Positions 8,736 through 18,121 are shown, counted from the first letter of the stretch. The stretch is 64,000 bases of DNA from UBA5359 sp002410925 [NCBI: bacterium UBP13_UBA5359] (GCA_002410925.1 DHPR01000027.1:1-64000), one strand, 5' to 3'. Made by a program: numbers and translations. Notes: a model not told the origin generated them from the sequence alone.

Positions 8736-9727
8736 TCTTCACGCCCCGCTATCTCTCTGACAACGTATATAGGCTTGTTTTGTCCTTCATGATAGGTACG
8801 AACAATCAGCTCTCCCAGAAGGCCGATGGAGATGAATTGTATACCGACAAAGATCAGCACTATGAACATAAGCAACAAAGGCCGTCCTCCGATGCCGATA
8901 TTATATATAACCTTCAAAACCGTCATGTATAATCCACCGATAATTCCTAAAGAGGACGCGAGTATACCGAAGAGACCGAATACCTGCATCGGACGCGTAG
9001 AGGAAGTCAAAATAAATTTGACCGTTATCAGATCGAGCAGCACTCTGATCGTTCTGGAGAGGCCATATTTGGACTTGCCGGCCTGTCGAGGATGATGCTG
9101 TACCTTTATCTCCGCTACCCGCACCCCCATCCAGCCTGCCAGGGCAGGAATAAAACGGTGCAGTTCACCGTAAAGATGAACATTCTTGATTATCTCCGCG
9201 CGATATGCCTTAAGTGTGCAGCCGTAATCATGCAAAGCCACTCCGGTCAGCCTGGAGATGAGATAGTTAGCCACCATTGACGGCAGCCGTCTGGTAATAA
9301 ATTTATCTTGCCGTTTCTCTCTCCAACCGCTGACGACATCATAGCCCTCCTTCAACTTATCAAGCAATCGTGGTATATCAGCAGGATCGTTCTGCAGATC
9401 TCCATCCAAAGTAATGATTACCTCTCCTCTGGCATAATCGAAACCGGCGGTCATAGCGGCCGTCTGGCCGAAATTTCGACGCAGACATATAACACGCCAT
9501 CGCCCGTTTTTATGTGCGATGGAACGCAACATATCAAAGCTGCCGTCGCTGCTGCCGTCATCAACGGCAATCACCTCAGCCTCCATACCAGCGAGCCCTT
9601 TTTCCAGCGAATGATATAAGGAAGCGATATTCTCGCTCTCGTTATATATAGGAATCACTACGGATAAAAAGGGACGGCCTATCCGCGTTCTCTTTAATCC
9701 CATATTGTCAGCCATTGCCTGTTGCAT
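8732..9727 (-). CDS. Polyprenyl-phosphate glycosyltransferase (GtrB/ArnC/DPM1-like)
   Basis: A 331-residue GT2 enzyme of the dolichyl/undecaprenyl-phosphate sugar transferase type. The N-terminal domain has VVIPIYNESENI, VDDGSSDGS, LRRNFGQTAAMTAG and the metal site TLDGDLQNDP. Two C-terminal membrane helices (about residues 230-260 and 270-300) anchor it. It would load a sugar onto a polyprenyl-phosphate carrier for use on the outer face of the membrane. The ATG at 9727 is chosen over an upstream GTG because GAGG lies six bases before it. No separate small GtrA flippase is next to it. Confidence 0.88.
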   Translation of the reverse strand: MQQAMADNMGLKRTRIGRPFLSVVIPIYNESENIASLYHSLEKGLAGMEAEVIAVDDGSSDGSFDMLRSIAHKNGRWRVICLRRNFGQTAAMTAGFDYARGEVIITLDGDLQNDPADIPRLLDKLKEGYDVVSGWREKRQDKFITRRLPSMVANYLISRLTGVALHDYGCTLKAYRAEIIKNVHLYGELHRFIPALAGWMGVRVAEIKVQHHPRQAGKSKYGLSRTIRVLLDLITVKFILTSSTRPMQVFGLFGILASSLGIIGGLYMTVLKVIYNIGIGGRPLLLMFIVLIFVGIQFISIGLLGELIVRTYHEGQNKPIYVVREIAGREE

Positions 9728-9875
9728 TGCTAACCTCACAGAGAGGATTTAAGAAATATTCACGTCTGAGGTATCCTTGGTATGCCTTCAATCTGTCAAT
9801 ACTGCTTCAATCTTTATGCTACCGGTCTACGCTCAGGCGTTCGCCCACATTTCTTAGACTTTCAAACCGCAAATA

Positions 9876-11366
9876 CTATGCCAACACCTCACTGTCGGTT
9901 TCAGACAACTCTTCATCCTTACCGCGCCTGAGAGCCAATATAGCCCTGATATTCTTGCCGAACATGGCATAATAGATTATCCAACATATCGCCATTCCTA
10001 TAAAACCAAGTCCCAATGAAGCGCTGGCGCTGGCTGGATGAAAGAGAATGCCGATTGGAATGAAGACAGCTGCGCATACGGCGTAAAGCAACGATAAATC
10101 AAAAGCCATCTTCCACAATCTTCCACCTAATACCAATGCCAGCCCATATAGCTGCACAAGGCTGCCCGGAGATATCAGATTAGCATAAGCCATACCCATA
10201 GCCCTGAAGCGCAATGTAAGAAGCCATCCCAGCACCAATAAGGAAACGAGGCCGATTATAGAGCTTAGAAAGAATATCTTGTCCCTATGGTGTACTTTAA
10301 GTACGGCTATACCAAGACGGTTGAAAGGCACTAGAGCCGGCCCGAGAGCTATAATGCGCAGCAGCGGCACCGACGGCAACCACTGCCGCCCCAGCAGAAG
10401 CAGAACGTAGTGTTGAGCATTGATAAAAATAAGCGCTAAAACCGGTAACTCTACCGCCAGAAGAATTATAGTTCCCAAATGATAGATGTTGAAAAGTCTC
10501 TCTACATCATCCTTGTAGCGGGCCAAAGTAGGATAGAATATACGATACAAGGATGGGAAAATCAGCTTGTTAGGCAAAAAAGCCCAGGTATAGGCAATAA
10601 AGTAATATCCAACTTCATGGCTGGTAAGCAGACTGCCTAATATACCATTGTCTATATAGCCGAGCGATGTTCCAACCAGACCGTTAAAGAAGAGAAAGCT
10701 GCTGCGAAAGAGAAGCTCCGGAATATGCCGCTTGTTAAATTCCAGCGATATCGTTCTACCGGCACGCAGCCAAAGCGAGAGAGAATATGCCAGCATGCCT
10801 GTACTATGCCCGGCCACCAGGCTCCAAACTCCGTATCCCCGATGCCCCATAGCCAAGCTGACAAGAGCAAAGGTTCCTATCTGAAGCAGCTCGCAAAGCA
10901 AAGCCTTATCGACCAAAAGCTCTTTATCTAAAAAAGCTCTGGGTATCATAGCCAGGCCTTCCGGCAGAAGCATCAGAGAGAATATCCGCAACAGGTATGG
11001 CAGACGCGGATCCCAGATATGCGCCTGTGGAGCAAGTATCCATATCAGACTGATAACAACCAAAGACATAATGCCTTCCAGCATCAAGGCACTGCCGTAT
11101 TTCTTGCCATTATCCCTGATCAGGTGCAGCGGGATACCAAGATCTCTCATGGCTCCCCCGATAGTGATTATCAGAAGAGCCTCGGCAAAGAGACCCCAAT
11201 CGGCAGGAAGAATCAATCTGGCCAGGAGCAACCTGGCCAGCATATTGACACCGGTATTGAACGCTTGCGAAACATATGAACAGATGAGAGATACCATCAC
11301 TTTGTTCTTTGTTGTAGGATTCAAACTACGATTCCCGAATCTCAAAGATCTTAGAAGTTTTAACAT
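9876..11366 (-). CDS. Wzx-like polysaccharide flippase (MOP superfamily)
   Basis: A 496-residue integral membrane protein with about 12 to 14 hydrophobic helices and short loops, in the layout of Wzx-type flippases (polysaccharide synthesis proteins of the MOP superfamily). It would flip the lipid-linked repeat unit across the inner membrane. The C-terminal tail is charged and cytoplasmic (LRRGKDEELSETDSE). It lies directly downstream of the Wzc-like gene. The ribosome binding site is weak and a start at Met24 is possible. Confidence 0.85.
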   Translation of the reverse strand: MLKLLRSLRFGNRSLNPTTKNKVMVSLICSYVSQAFNTGVNMLARLLLARLILPADWGLFAEALLIITIGGAMRDLGIPLHLIRDNGKKYGSALMLEGIMSLVVISLIWILAPQAHIWDPRLPYLLRIFSLMLLPEGLAMIPRAFLDKELLVDKALLCELLQIGTFALVSLAMGHRGYGVWSLVAGHSTGMLAYSLSLWLRAGRTISLEFNKRHIPELLFRSSFLFFNGLVGTSLGYIDNGILGSLLTSHEVGYYFIAYTWAFLPNKLIFPSLYRIFYPTLARYKDDVERLFNIYHLGTIILLAVELPVLALIFINAQHYVLLLLGRQWLPSVPLLRIIALGPALVPFNRLGIAVLKVHHRDKIFFLSSIIGLVSLLVLGWLLTLRFRAMGMAYANLISPGSLVQLYGLALVLGGRLWKMAFDLSLLYAVCAAVFIPIGILFHPASASASLGLGFIGMAICWIIYYAMFGKNIRAILALRRGKDEELSETDSEVLA

Positions 11367-11393
11367 TCTGTGCTTATACCCATCATCATTAAT

Positions 11394-14069
11394 TTATTTT
11401 CGAAAGATAACCTCAGCAGTCTTATTACCGGCTACGGCCGGCTGAACGATCCGCCCATTATACTTTATGCTGACTTTTGAGGCATCTCCAAGCCGAAGAG
11501 AGAGAGCCTTGTCATCTACTTGCCATTTGCGACTCTCTCCTACCGGTATAATTCCTTCAAAGATCTTTTCGCTCCCTTTCACCGCCCTCGCCCAGCATCT
11601 ACCCTTGGCAGTGATTTCAACCTCGCTTTTCCAGGTATCCGCAGCCCTGGCTGCAGGTATACCGGGACAGAGTAAATCATTACCGGCAGTTTTTCTTTCA
11701 GCCGTATCTTTTTCTGTTATTTCAGTAGCTTTTCTTTCCCTATTGCCAATAGCTGCGATACCGGATTGCCAGGTATGCATAACGACTCCAGCCGATTTCT
11801 CAGCTATATGAGTGCTATCGCTGATGATATTCCCGCTCCAGCTCTTGAGAACCCTGCCTGCAGCAACCATTTCCTTAATAATATACGGCCCTCCGTAATG
11901 TATAGCCATCCCCAGCAATACCGCCAGCAGCATTGAACCGGTGCTGATGACTGCTTTCCTCTTTAACCGGGACAGATCCACCGGCCTGGTAACATGCTGC
12001 CGATAGGCATTGTAACTTCTGACCTCCTCCGGCTCCACACCATTGATCAGCATACCTACTATCGGCGTGCCGACCATGGATAATTGCTCGGCTGCCAACA
12101 GGTGATCCTCCAGGCTGGAGCGGCCGGCACCGACTACCTCCAGAACACCATCGGCAAGGGATGCCAGAAGAGTAGAATCGGTAAAAGGCAACGAGGCTGA
12201 AGTATCGAAAAGCACAAACTCTCCCTGTTCGCGAAGATCAGCCATCAGCCGCTTCATCTCCTCTCCCCCCAAAAGCTCAGATGGATTGGCCGGAAGGGGA
12301 CCGCTCGGAAGAAGATAGAGGTTATCCACTACTGTCTTGCGGATGCCCTCCATCAGGGTATCCTTGCCGGTCAGAATACTGCTCAATCCCTTTTCGTTGG
12401 AGATACTAAAGATCTTATGCAATACAGGCTCTCGCAGATCCGCATCGACCAATAATACCCTTCTGCCGGATATAGCTAGCGAAGCAGCCAGATTAATGAC
12501 AGCCGTGCTGCGTCCTTCATGCGGACGCGGGCTGAACATAGCTACCACCTTTACATTGCTCTCACGGCATCTGAAAACAAAGGCTGTTCTCAACAAACGA
12601 TAAGCCTCGCCGAAGGGAGAAATATCCAAGGCATGATCCTGATGAATGGCGGGTAAAGACATTGAGCTGCCTGCCTGTCCGGCGCGGGGTATCTCGCCTA
12701 TCAACGGCTGCTTCAGCCTGATTCTGGCATCTTCTGCGTCCTTAACCGAATTATCCAGATAGTTAAGACCTAAAATGAACAAGACACCGATGAAGAGGCT
12801 GGATAGCATACCGAAAATCAGAGCTACAGAAGCATTAAGTGGTTTGTTTATCGGACCCTCTGCTACATCGGCCAAATCCACCAGTTTAACAGCCCCTATT
12901 CTTCCAGCTATATTGATGCTACCGGCAATAGCCTCGTTAAGACGATTGGTAAAGACCGTGTAGGCCTCTTCAGCCATACGAACCTCTCTTATCAGAGCAG
13001 CATAAGTGGTTTCCGACGATGAGACTCCATTCAACCGGCTCTCAATGCGCGCAACAGCTCCCTGGGCGCCTGTTGCCCTGGCACCGGCAGCTATGGCCAT
13101 GCTTGCCGCATCGACCATATCATTCATTAATTTATCATGCAAAGGATTGGCCTGGATTGTTTCAAAGCTAAATACTCTTCTGACCGCTCCATTCAATTGC
13201 GATCTGATCCGATTTATTTCTCGTTGCAAAGCAATGATATTGGGATGCTCGGCCGTATGAATAGAGGATTCATTGGCCAGCCGCATCTCCAATTCTATCA
13301 ATCTGCTTTCAAGTGCCTGAACAGACGGATTATTGGTTGTTCCCTGCTCATAGACACGATTTTCAGATTGGCTGGAAAGCTGGCTTTTGATTGAGGCCAG
13401 CCTGGCGGTACGTTCCCGCGCAGAAACAGCTGCATCTTCTTTCATAGCCATTAACGTACCATACTGCTGTAACAAGGCATCTCTGGCGTCAGGAAGGGCG
13501 ATGCCGCGGCTTCGGCGAAAACGGTCTAGCTTGGACTCAGCCGTTTGAAGCTTCTTTTGCGCTTTGCCGGTTTGCTCTTCAAGCACATGCCTGGCTTCGT
13601 TGCTTTCCTGGCGTGAAAAATTCTGATAATAGGAAATAAAGCTTTCCGCCAAGGTATTAGCCACTTCCGGTGCAGCCTCCCGATCCGGATAAACAACCGA
13701 GATTTCGATGATATCAGTATCGCTGGTGCCACTGGCGCTAAATGGCTCTACCTGCCGGGGCTTCACCTCCATCATTTCCCGCAGCCTCCCCGGAGTTAAA
13801 GAAAGATGCAGCCGGCTTACGGTTCTGGCACACACCTCCCTGCTGCCAGCAAGCTCCAGCAGATTGGCCATTCGTCTGTCTCTCTCAGTAGTATCGCTCC
13901 CCTCTCCCTGATTCAATATACCGTGAGAAGGCATAACGGCAGCTGTAGCTCTGTATAAGGGAGTATGGCGTGGCATTCTGGCCATGATTAGAGCCGCTAC
14001 CAGAGCCATCATAGCCAACAGATACCATTTACGCCGCCATATAAGACGGCCGTATTTCCAAAGTTCCAT
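11394..14069 (-). CDS. Wzc-like co-polymerase with degenerate kinase and RodZ-type C-terminal domain
   Basis: An 891-residue fused chain-length regulator and tyrosine-kinase homologue. Residues 1-30 hold TM1, 35-405 a periplasmic domain with coiled coil (about 155-300), and 413-436 TM2. The ATPase domain (about 490-690) keeps Walker A' (VDADLREP, 541-548) and Walker B (VLFDTS, D622), but Walker A reads PHEGRST with Arg520 where active BY-kinases have Lys. The usual C-terminal Tyr cluster is absent. Instead the protein has a third helix (706-725), a linker and a domain at 812-885 with the pattern of the RodZ C-terminal domain (DUF4115): CWARAVKGSEKIFEG, then KWQVDD and SIKYNGRIV. It probably controls polymer length with Wza and the flippase, perhaps without phosphorylation. 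GGAGGTAAGAG precedes the ATG. Confidence 0.88.
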   Translation of the reverse strand: MELWKYGRLIWRRKWYLLAMMALVAALIMARMPRHTPLYRATAAVMPSHGILNQGEGSDTTERDRRMANLLELAGSREVCARTVSRLHLSLTPGRLREMMEVKPRQVEPFSASGTSDTDIIEISVVYPDREAAPEVANTLAESFISYYQNFSRQESNEARHVLEEQTGKAQKKLQTAESKLDRFRRSRGIALPDARDALLQQYGTLMAMKEDAAVSARERTARLASIKSQLSSQSENRVYEQGTTNNPSVQALESRLIELEMRLANESSIHTAEHPNIIALQREINRIRSQLNGAVRRVFSFETIQANPLHDKLMNDMVDAASMAIAAGARATGAQGAVARIESRLNGVSSSETTYAALIREVRMAEEAYTVFTNRLNEAIAGSINIAGRIGAVKLVDLADVAEGPINKPLNASVALIFGMLSSLFIGVLFILGLNYLDNSVKDAEDARIRLKQPLIGEIPRAGQAGSSMSLPAIHQDHALDISPFGEAYRLLRTAFVFRCRESNVKVVAMFSPRPHEGRSTAVINLAASLAISGRRVLLVDADLREPVLHKIFSISNEKGLSSILTGKDTLMEGIRKTVVDNLYLLPSGPLPANPSELLGGEEMKRLMADLREQGEFVLFDTSASLPFTDSTLLASLADGVLEVVGAGRSSLEDHLLAAEQLSMVGTPIVGMLINGVEPEEVRSYNAYRQHVTRPVDLSRLKRKAVISTGSMLLAVLLGMAIHYGGPYIIKEMVAAGRVLKSWSGNIISDSTHIAEKSAGVVMHTWQSGIAAIGNRERKATEITEKDTAERKTAGNDLLCPGIPAARAADTWKSEVEITAKGRCWARAVKGSEKIFEGIIPVGESRKWQVDDKALSLRLGDASKVSIKYNGRIVQPAVAGNKTAEVIFRK

Positions 14070-14086
14070 CTCTTACCTCCGTCAGA

Positions 14087-14968
14087 TCATTTCCACATAT
14101 CTCTAAACAGGCTAAAGAGCCAAACACGTTGCAACATCTTATCCCAATCGATCGATCCTACCTCAGGAACGTAAACGGTATCTCCCGCCTTGAGAGTTAT
14201 ATCCTTATTCTTATCTCCACGCTGAATGATATCCTGAACGTTGATTTCTAGCCGCTCGGGCCTGGCCAGATCACCTCTGATGATTATGACTCGCTTGAGA
14301 TTAGCCCTGTCGGCACTACCGCCCGACCGGGCAATGGCGCCCATAACCGTAACGCTGTCCTCCAGCTGATAAAGCCCGGGGTTATTAACTCTGCCCAGAA
14401 CATAAATGGAATTATCCGCCCTCTCCGGCACGATAATAACGTCACCATCATTTATGTGTACATTCTCCTTCATCTGCCCATCGGCAAGAAGCGCCCGCAG
14501 GTTTACAGGCTCATACTTATTGCCGACACGGATAAGAGTACCCCGGCCGAGATCGGCCTTATCCAGCAAGCCTCCGGCCTGAGATATACCCTCCAGCACC
14601 GTGCTGCCTTGCCGAATATCGTAGACACCGGGGTTTCTCACTCGCCCCAGAACAAATACCCTGTCCTGTCGCGCCCTGACTATGCTGACGCTGATTTTGG
14701 GGTCTATGATGTACCGTGCCAGAGCCCTGGCTATACATCCGGCAGCTTCGTCTTCGTCAACACCGGCTACCTTGACGCTGCCGATCAGCGGCATAACAAT
14801 CTTACCGTCAGCGCTGACAGTTGTCGTTCTTGACATCTCCCTGTCGGACCAGACCGTTATTTCCAGTTGATCTTCAGACGCTATCAGCCTGGCGGCTGAG
14901 GCCTGTCCCGACATTAACAAGAGTAACACGGAAGTGAAAAGGAACGCTTGCTTAAAAAGGGCGTACAT
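14087..14968 (-). CDS. Wza-like polysaccharide export protein (SLBB)
   Basis: A 293-residue secreted or outer-membrane-associated export protein. A Sec signal peptide ends near SGQASA (residue about 25); no lipobox Cys is visible, unlike Escherichia coli Wza. Next come a Poly_export domain (LIASEDQLEITVWSD to about 100) and two SLBB domains (VFVLGRVRNPGVYDIRQG and IYVLGRVNNPGLYQLEDS). Only the last 20 residues could match the helix that forms the outer membrane pore in Wza. It is the first gene of the leftward polysaccharide operon and sits 17 bases upstream of the Wzc-like gene. Its ribosome binding site is buried in a perfect hairpin. Confidence 0.9.
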   Translation of the reverse strand: MYALFKQAFLFTSVLLLLMSGQASAARLIASEDQLEITVWSDREMSRTTTVSADGKIVMPLIGSVKVAGVDEDEAAGCIARALARYIIDPKISVSIVRARQDRVFVLGRVRNPGVYDIRQGSTVLEGISQAGGLLDKADLGRGTLIRVGNKYEPVNLRALLADGQMKENVHINDGDVIIVPERADNSIYVLGRVNNPGLYQLEDSVTVMGAIARSGGSADRANLKRVIIIRGDLARPERLEINVQDIIQRGDKNKDITLKAGDTVYVPEVGSIDWDKMLQRVWLFSLFRDMWK

Positions 14969-14970
14969 AA

Positions 14971-15011
14971 CAATCCTCCCCTTGGTGTTTGCTTATTCAA
15001 GGGGAGGATTG
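14971..15011 (-). promoter_or_regulatory. Perfect 14-bp hairpin sequestering the wza-like ribosome binding site
   Basis: CAATCCTCCCCTTG and its exact reverse complement occupy 14998-15011 and 14971-14984 with a 13-base loop. Read on the minus strand, the 3' arm contains AAGGGGAGG, the ribosome binding site of the export gene, six bases from its ATG at 14968. The 5' arm CCTCCCC is therefore an anti-Shine-Dalgarno. No U-run follows, so this is not a terminator. It should hold translation of the first polysaccharide gene off unless it is opened by a protein, a small RNA or a passing ribosome. Confidence 0.85.
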
Positions 15012-15047
15012 TGCAGGAAGTGTGCCAAAGAGAGGCCGCCTTTCGGC

Positions 15048-15893
15048 TTATTCTTCTATTGCCAGCCTGGAAATGAACTGGGAAGGCGTAATTCCCTCCC
15101 TGCGCTTGAAAATGTAGCTGAAATAATGAATATCATCATAGCCCGTCCGCCGGGCGATTTCACTGATGGAAAGATCTGTCTCCACCATCAAGCGCTTAGC
15201 TTCGCTCAGACGATGATTGGTTAGATAATCCAGCGGGGTACGCCCAAAGAGGGCTTTAAAGGCGCGTCCGAAATAATCCACGCTAAGTCCCACCGCGCCG
15301 GCTATCTCTGCCAAAGTCAGGTTCTTTCGGTAATTGGCCTGTATAAATCTTTCCGATTGGAGTATGTTTTTGCGGCATTTAGAGTAGGTATCCCCTTCAT
15401 CAGTATGCTTTCCGGTATAATTCTCAGCCACAATTCCCAGCAGCGCCTGCATATGACCGGCGGCTATTATATGCGAGACATCCGATGCCGCATAATTTTG
15501 CACCCGCAAGACGATATCCGCACACAGATCTCTGGCCCGGCTATCGGACATCAGGCGAACATGTCTGGGCCAGGGTATATCGTCCTCCAACACCGGCGCC
15601 TGCAGGCTTTCGGTTTTATCTCCGGTAAAATCGAAATGGATGAAATATCTGGAAAACGGGCGTTCCCCTTCAACTTCTACATGAAAAGATTCGCCCGGAA
15701 AAACCGTGACTACATCGCCTATCTCCATGATATAGCGGCAGCCGCCGATCACTATGGCGCCGCGGCCGCGGTAGGCCAGGTGCAAATCGTGATCCATCAA
15801 AGGTTCGGATTTCATGCTGCCGTCATATCCAGGCTCGAACGCCGCCTTGCCGGCGCTCCTGACAACGGGATTTATATCTGCCAGTTGCAACAT
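15048..15893 (-). CDS. AraC-family transcriptional regulator
   Basis: A 281-residue regulator. The N-terminal half is a cupin-like sensor (GRGAIVIGGCRYIMEIGDVVTVFPGE). Residues about 175-280 hold the two AraC helix-turn-helix motifs (LTLAEIAGAVGLSVDYFGRAFK and ISEIARRTGYDDIHYFSYIFKRREGITPSQF). It lies immediately upstream of the polysaccharide operon on the same strand, separated only by the hairpin, so it may control or be co-transcribed with that operon. The ligand is probably a sugar but is not known. An extended -10 promoter lies upstream. Confidence 0.9.
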   Translation of the reverse strand: MLQLADINPVVRSAGKAAFEPGYDGSMKSEPLMDHDLHLAYRGRGAIVIGGCRYIMEIGDVVTVFPGESFHVEVEGERPFSRYFIHFDFTGDKTESLQAPVLEDDIPWPRHVRLMSDSRARDLCADIVLRVQNYAASDVSHIIAAGHMQALLGIVAENYTGKHTDEGDTYSKCRKNILQSERFIQANYRKNLTLAEIAGAVGLSVDYFGRAFKALFGRTPLDYLTNHRLSEAKRLMVETDLSISEIARRTGYDDIHYFSYIFKRREGITPSQFISRLAIEE

Positions 15894-15914
15894 TGCCCAT
15901 CAACCTCAAGGGGT

Positions 15915-15923
15915 ATTATAGCA
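15915..15923 (-). promoter_or_regulatory. Extended -10 promoter of the AraC gene
   Basis: On the minus strand the sequence reads TGCTATAAT (15923-15915), a perfect TATAAT with a TGn extension. No good -35 box lies upstream, which fits extended -10 promoters. Transcription would begin near 15908, about 15 bases before the AraC start codon, and could read on into the polysaccharide operon. Confidence 0.45.
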
Positions 15924-15965
15924 CAATGAGATGGAAAGTTCAGAGTTCATCGTTTTATATCGTGC

Positions 15966-17789
15966 TTACATATCTTTGAACATTGCATTTATGCATCCCC
16001 GCACGGCATTGGTCAGCAGTATCTGCTCCGCTGCCTTCAGATCGCCGGGATAGAGAATACGCTCTGCCGCCCGGCCCGTATCCAGCAGGTGCTTCCTCAT
16101 TATTCCCGGCAAAAGACCGCATTCCAAAGGCGGGGTATAAAGCCGACCATTAAATTGCAGAAAGAGGTTGCTGATAGCTCCCTGCGTCAGTTCTTCTCTC
16201 TCGTTGAGAAAAAGAGTTTCATAATATCCCTGTTGCCGACAGGCTTTCAGTTCACACTCAAAGAGACTGCGGTTGGTGGTCTTGTGATAAAGAAAGAGGT
16301 CCTTTGAATCCACCGAAGTATCGGAGAGAATAACAACAGGCGTATCTGCGAACGAAGACCTTTCATGCAAGGTTGAGGAAGCCACCTCTACCGAGCCATC
16401 TGCCGCCAACAGCAGCCTGACCCGTAGGCGGCGGCTGGAGCACTGTTTCACTGCCTGAGACAGCTTTGCCGTTATTCTCTCTCGGCTGAACAGGAAATCG
16501 AAATAGCCGGCCGAGGCTTCCAGGCGCTGAAGATGCTCCGCCAGCCAAACAAAGCCTTTATCCCGCTCCCAAAGCATCGTCTCCAGCAAGTGGAACTCGG
16601 GCAGACGGGATGACAGAAACCGCCCTTTGAGCAGGCATTCCCGGTATTCATCCTCTGCGACGGAATCCCAAACAATGCCGCCGCCGGCGCCCATCTCTCC
16701 CTGCCCGGAACATCTATCCAAAGTCAAAGTTCTAATGGCCACGCTGAAGACCCCCTGCCGTCGTGGGCTGATCCAGCCGATAGCTCCGGTATAGATGCCG
16801 CGCGGTGCCCGTTCCAGATCTGCAATAATCTGCATGGAACGCACCTTGGGTGCACCGGTCACCGAGCCACAGGGGAAGAGCGCCCTGAAAATATCCGGCG
16901 CCAAAATATCCTCTCTTAACCGCCCTGCCACCGTAGAGGTCATCTGCCATAAGGTGGGATGGCGCTCCAGGGTGAGGAGTTCAGGCACGACCACAGAGCC
17001 GGAGAGGCAGATGCGCTCCAGCTCATTGCGCATCAAATCAACAATCATGACGTTCTCAGCCCGGCTCTTGGCATCCGCTGCCAGCCATTCGGCCACGGCC
17101 GTATCTTCCATGACCGTTCTGCCTCTGGGGGCTGTGCCCTTCATCGGCTTGCAGACGATGCTCTCCCTGCCTAACCTGAAGAAGAGTTCGGGTGAAAAGG
17201 AGGGTATATCCAACTTGCCGCAACGCATGAAAGCCGAGTAAGGCACCGGCTGAGACCGCCGCAGCTGATCGTACAGCTCTGCCGGCGAGCCGGTGTACTC
17301 AAAATCCAACCGGCCGGTATAGTTGATCTGAAAGGTCTCCCCGGCGGCGATCAACTCCTTGATGCTGGCCAGATCGGCGGCATACCGCTCCCGGGAGAGA
17401 TTGAACCGGGCCTCTATTTCGGCATCAGCACTCCTGATTACGCTGTCGGCTGCCACCGGACACAGGCAATCGGACGGGGAAGTATAGATTCCCAGCCAAA
17501 CAAGCGGCATATCCGGCAACGGTGCTCCCGCTATCCGCTCAAAGGCATAGCCGGCCTCGTAAGCCAGGTAGCCGGCTAGCCAGTAGCCGGAGGCCAGCGC
17601 CTCCTCTGCCCTGGTCAGCGCCGCTTCCACCTGCCACGTCTCACGGCAGCTTATAACTTCCACCGCATTTCGGAATAGATAAGAGGCGCTATCCTCTGCC
17701 CCGGCACGGCAGCACTCCAGCAGGATAAAGTCAGCGCCGCTTTGCTCCAGACGGCGTAATGCATTCAACGAAAAGGATTCCACAAACAA
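15966..17789 (-). CDS. pabBC: Aminodeoxychorismate synthase component I / aminodeoxychorismate lyase fusion
   Basis: A 607-residue fusion for 4-aminobenzoate synthesis, feeding folate. Residues 1-375 are the chorismate-binding PabB part, with the active-site loop KPMKGTAPRG, IVDLMRNELERIC and CGSVTGAPKVRSMQII. Residues about 395-605 are a class IV PLP enzyme (PabC), with the PLP Lys in FLYHKTTNR and the signature LFLNEREELTQGAISNLF. The fusion converts chorismate and ammonia to 4-aminobenzoate in one chain; the glutaminase PabA is not in the window. It stands alone on the minus strand, downstream of the decayed toxin module. Confidence 0.93.
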   Translation of the reverse strand: MFVESFSLNALRRLEQSGADFILLECCRAGAEDSASYLFRNAVEVISCRETWQVEAALTRAEEALASGYWLAGYLAYEAGYAFERIAGAPLPDMPLVWLGIYTSPSDCLCPVAADSVIRSADAEIEARFNLSRERYAADLASIKELIAAGETFQINYTGRLDFEYTGSPAELYDQLRRSQPVPYSAFMRCGKLDIPSFSPELFFRLGRESIVCKPMKGTAPRGRTVMEDTAVAEWLAADAKSRAENVMIVDLMRNELERICLSGSVVVPELLTLERHPTLWQMTSTVAGRLREDILAPDIFRALFPCGSVTGAPKVRSMQIIADLERAPRGIYTGAIGWISPRRQGVFSVAIRTLTLDRCSGQGEMGAGGGIVWDSVAEDEYRECLLKGRFLSSRLPEFHLLETMLWERDKGFVWLAEHLQRLEASAGYFDFLFSRERITAKLSQAVKQCSSRRLRVRLLLAADGSVEVASSTLHERSSFADTPVVILSDTSVDSKDLFLYHKTTNRSLFECELKACRQQGYYETLFLNEREELTQGAISNLFLQFNGRLYTPPLECGLLPGIMRKHLLDTGRAAERILYPGDLKAAEQILLTNAVRGCINAMFKDM

Positions 17790-17861
17790 AAGACCACCCC
17801 CATGAGGACCGGGATGGCCGTCGCAGACCTGACATAGCCCTTGTATATTAAAACAACTATT

Positions 17862-18121
17862 TTAAAACTTACCGTAGACGTCTTTTCTATGCTCCGCGTA
17901 GATTACCAATATCAACAGCTTGCCATCTTCAATGGTATATATTACCCTGTAATCTTCAACCCTTATCCGATAGATATCTTCCTTATTTTCCAGCTTTTCT
18001 ATACCGTTAGGACGCAGGGTTATTGCCAAATCCTTTATCGTTGCAACCAAAGGGCTTGAATTCGGCCGGGAAAATTCTTCAACCTTCGTCGTGCTCCGGA
18101 GGACAGTATGGCATCATACAT
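17862..18121 (-). pseudogene. RelE/ParE-family toxin, frameshifted
   Basis: The natural start is ATG at 18121, 13 bases after the antitoxin stop. That frame reads MYDAILSSGARRRLKNFPGR then IQA, a typical RelE N-terminus, and hits TAA at 18035-18037. The remaining family sequence (VATIKDLAITLRPNGIEKLE, then YRIRVEDYRVIYTIEDGKLL) continues in another frame from about 18047 to 17862. The break lies in CAAGCCCTTTGG near 18050; removing two bases, or adding one, restores a full 85-residue toxin. Intact homologues cut mRNA on ribosomes. Here the toxin is probably inactive unless the shift is a sequencing error or is recoded. Confidence 0.8.
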
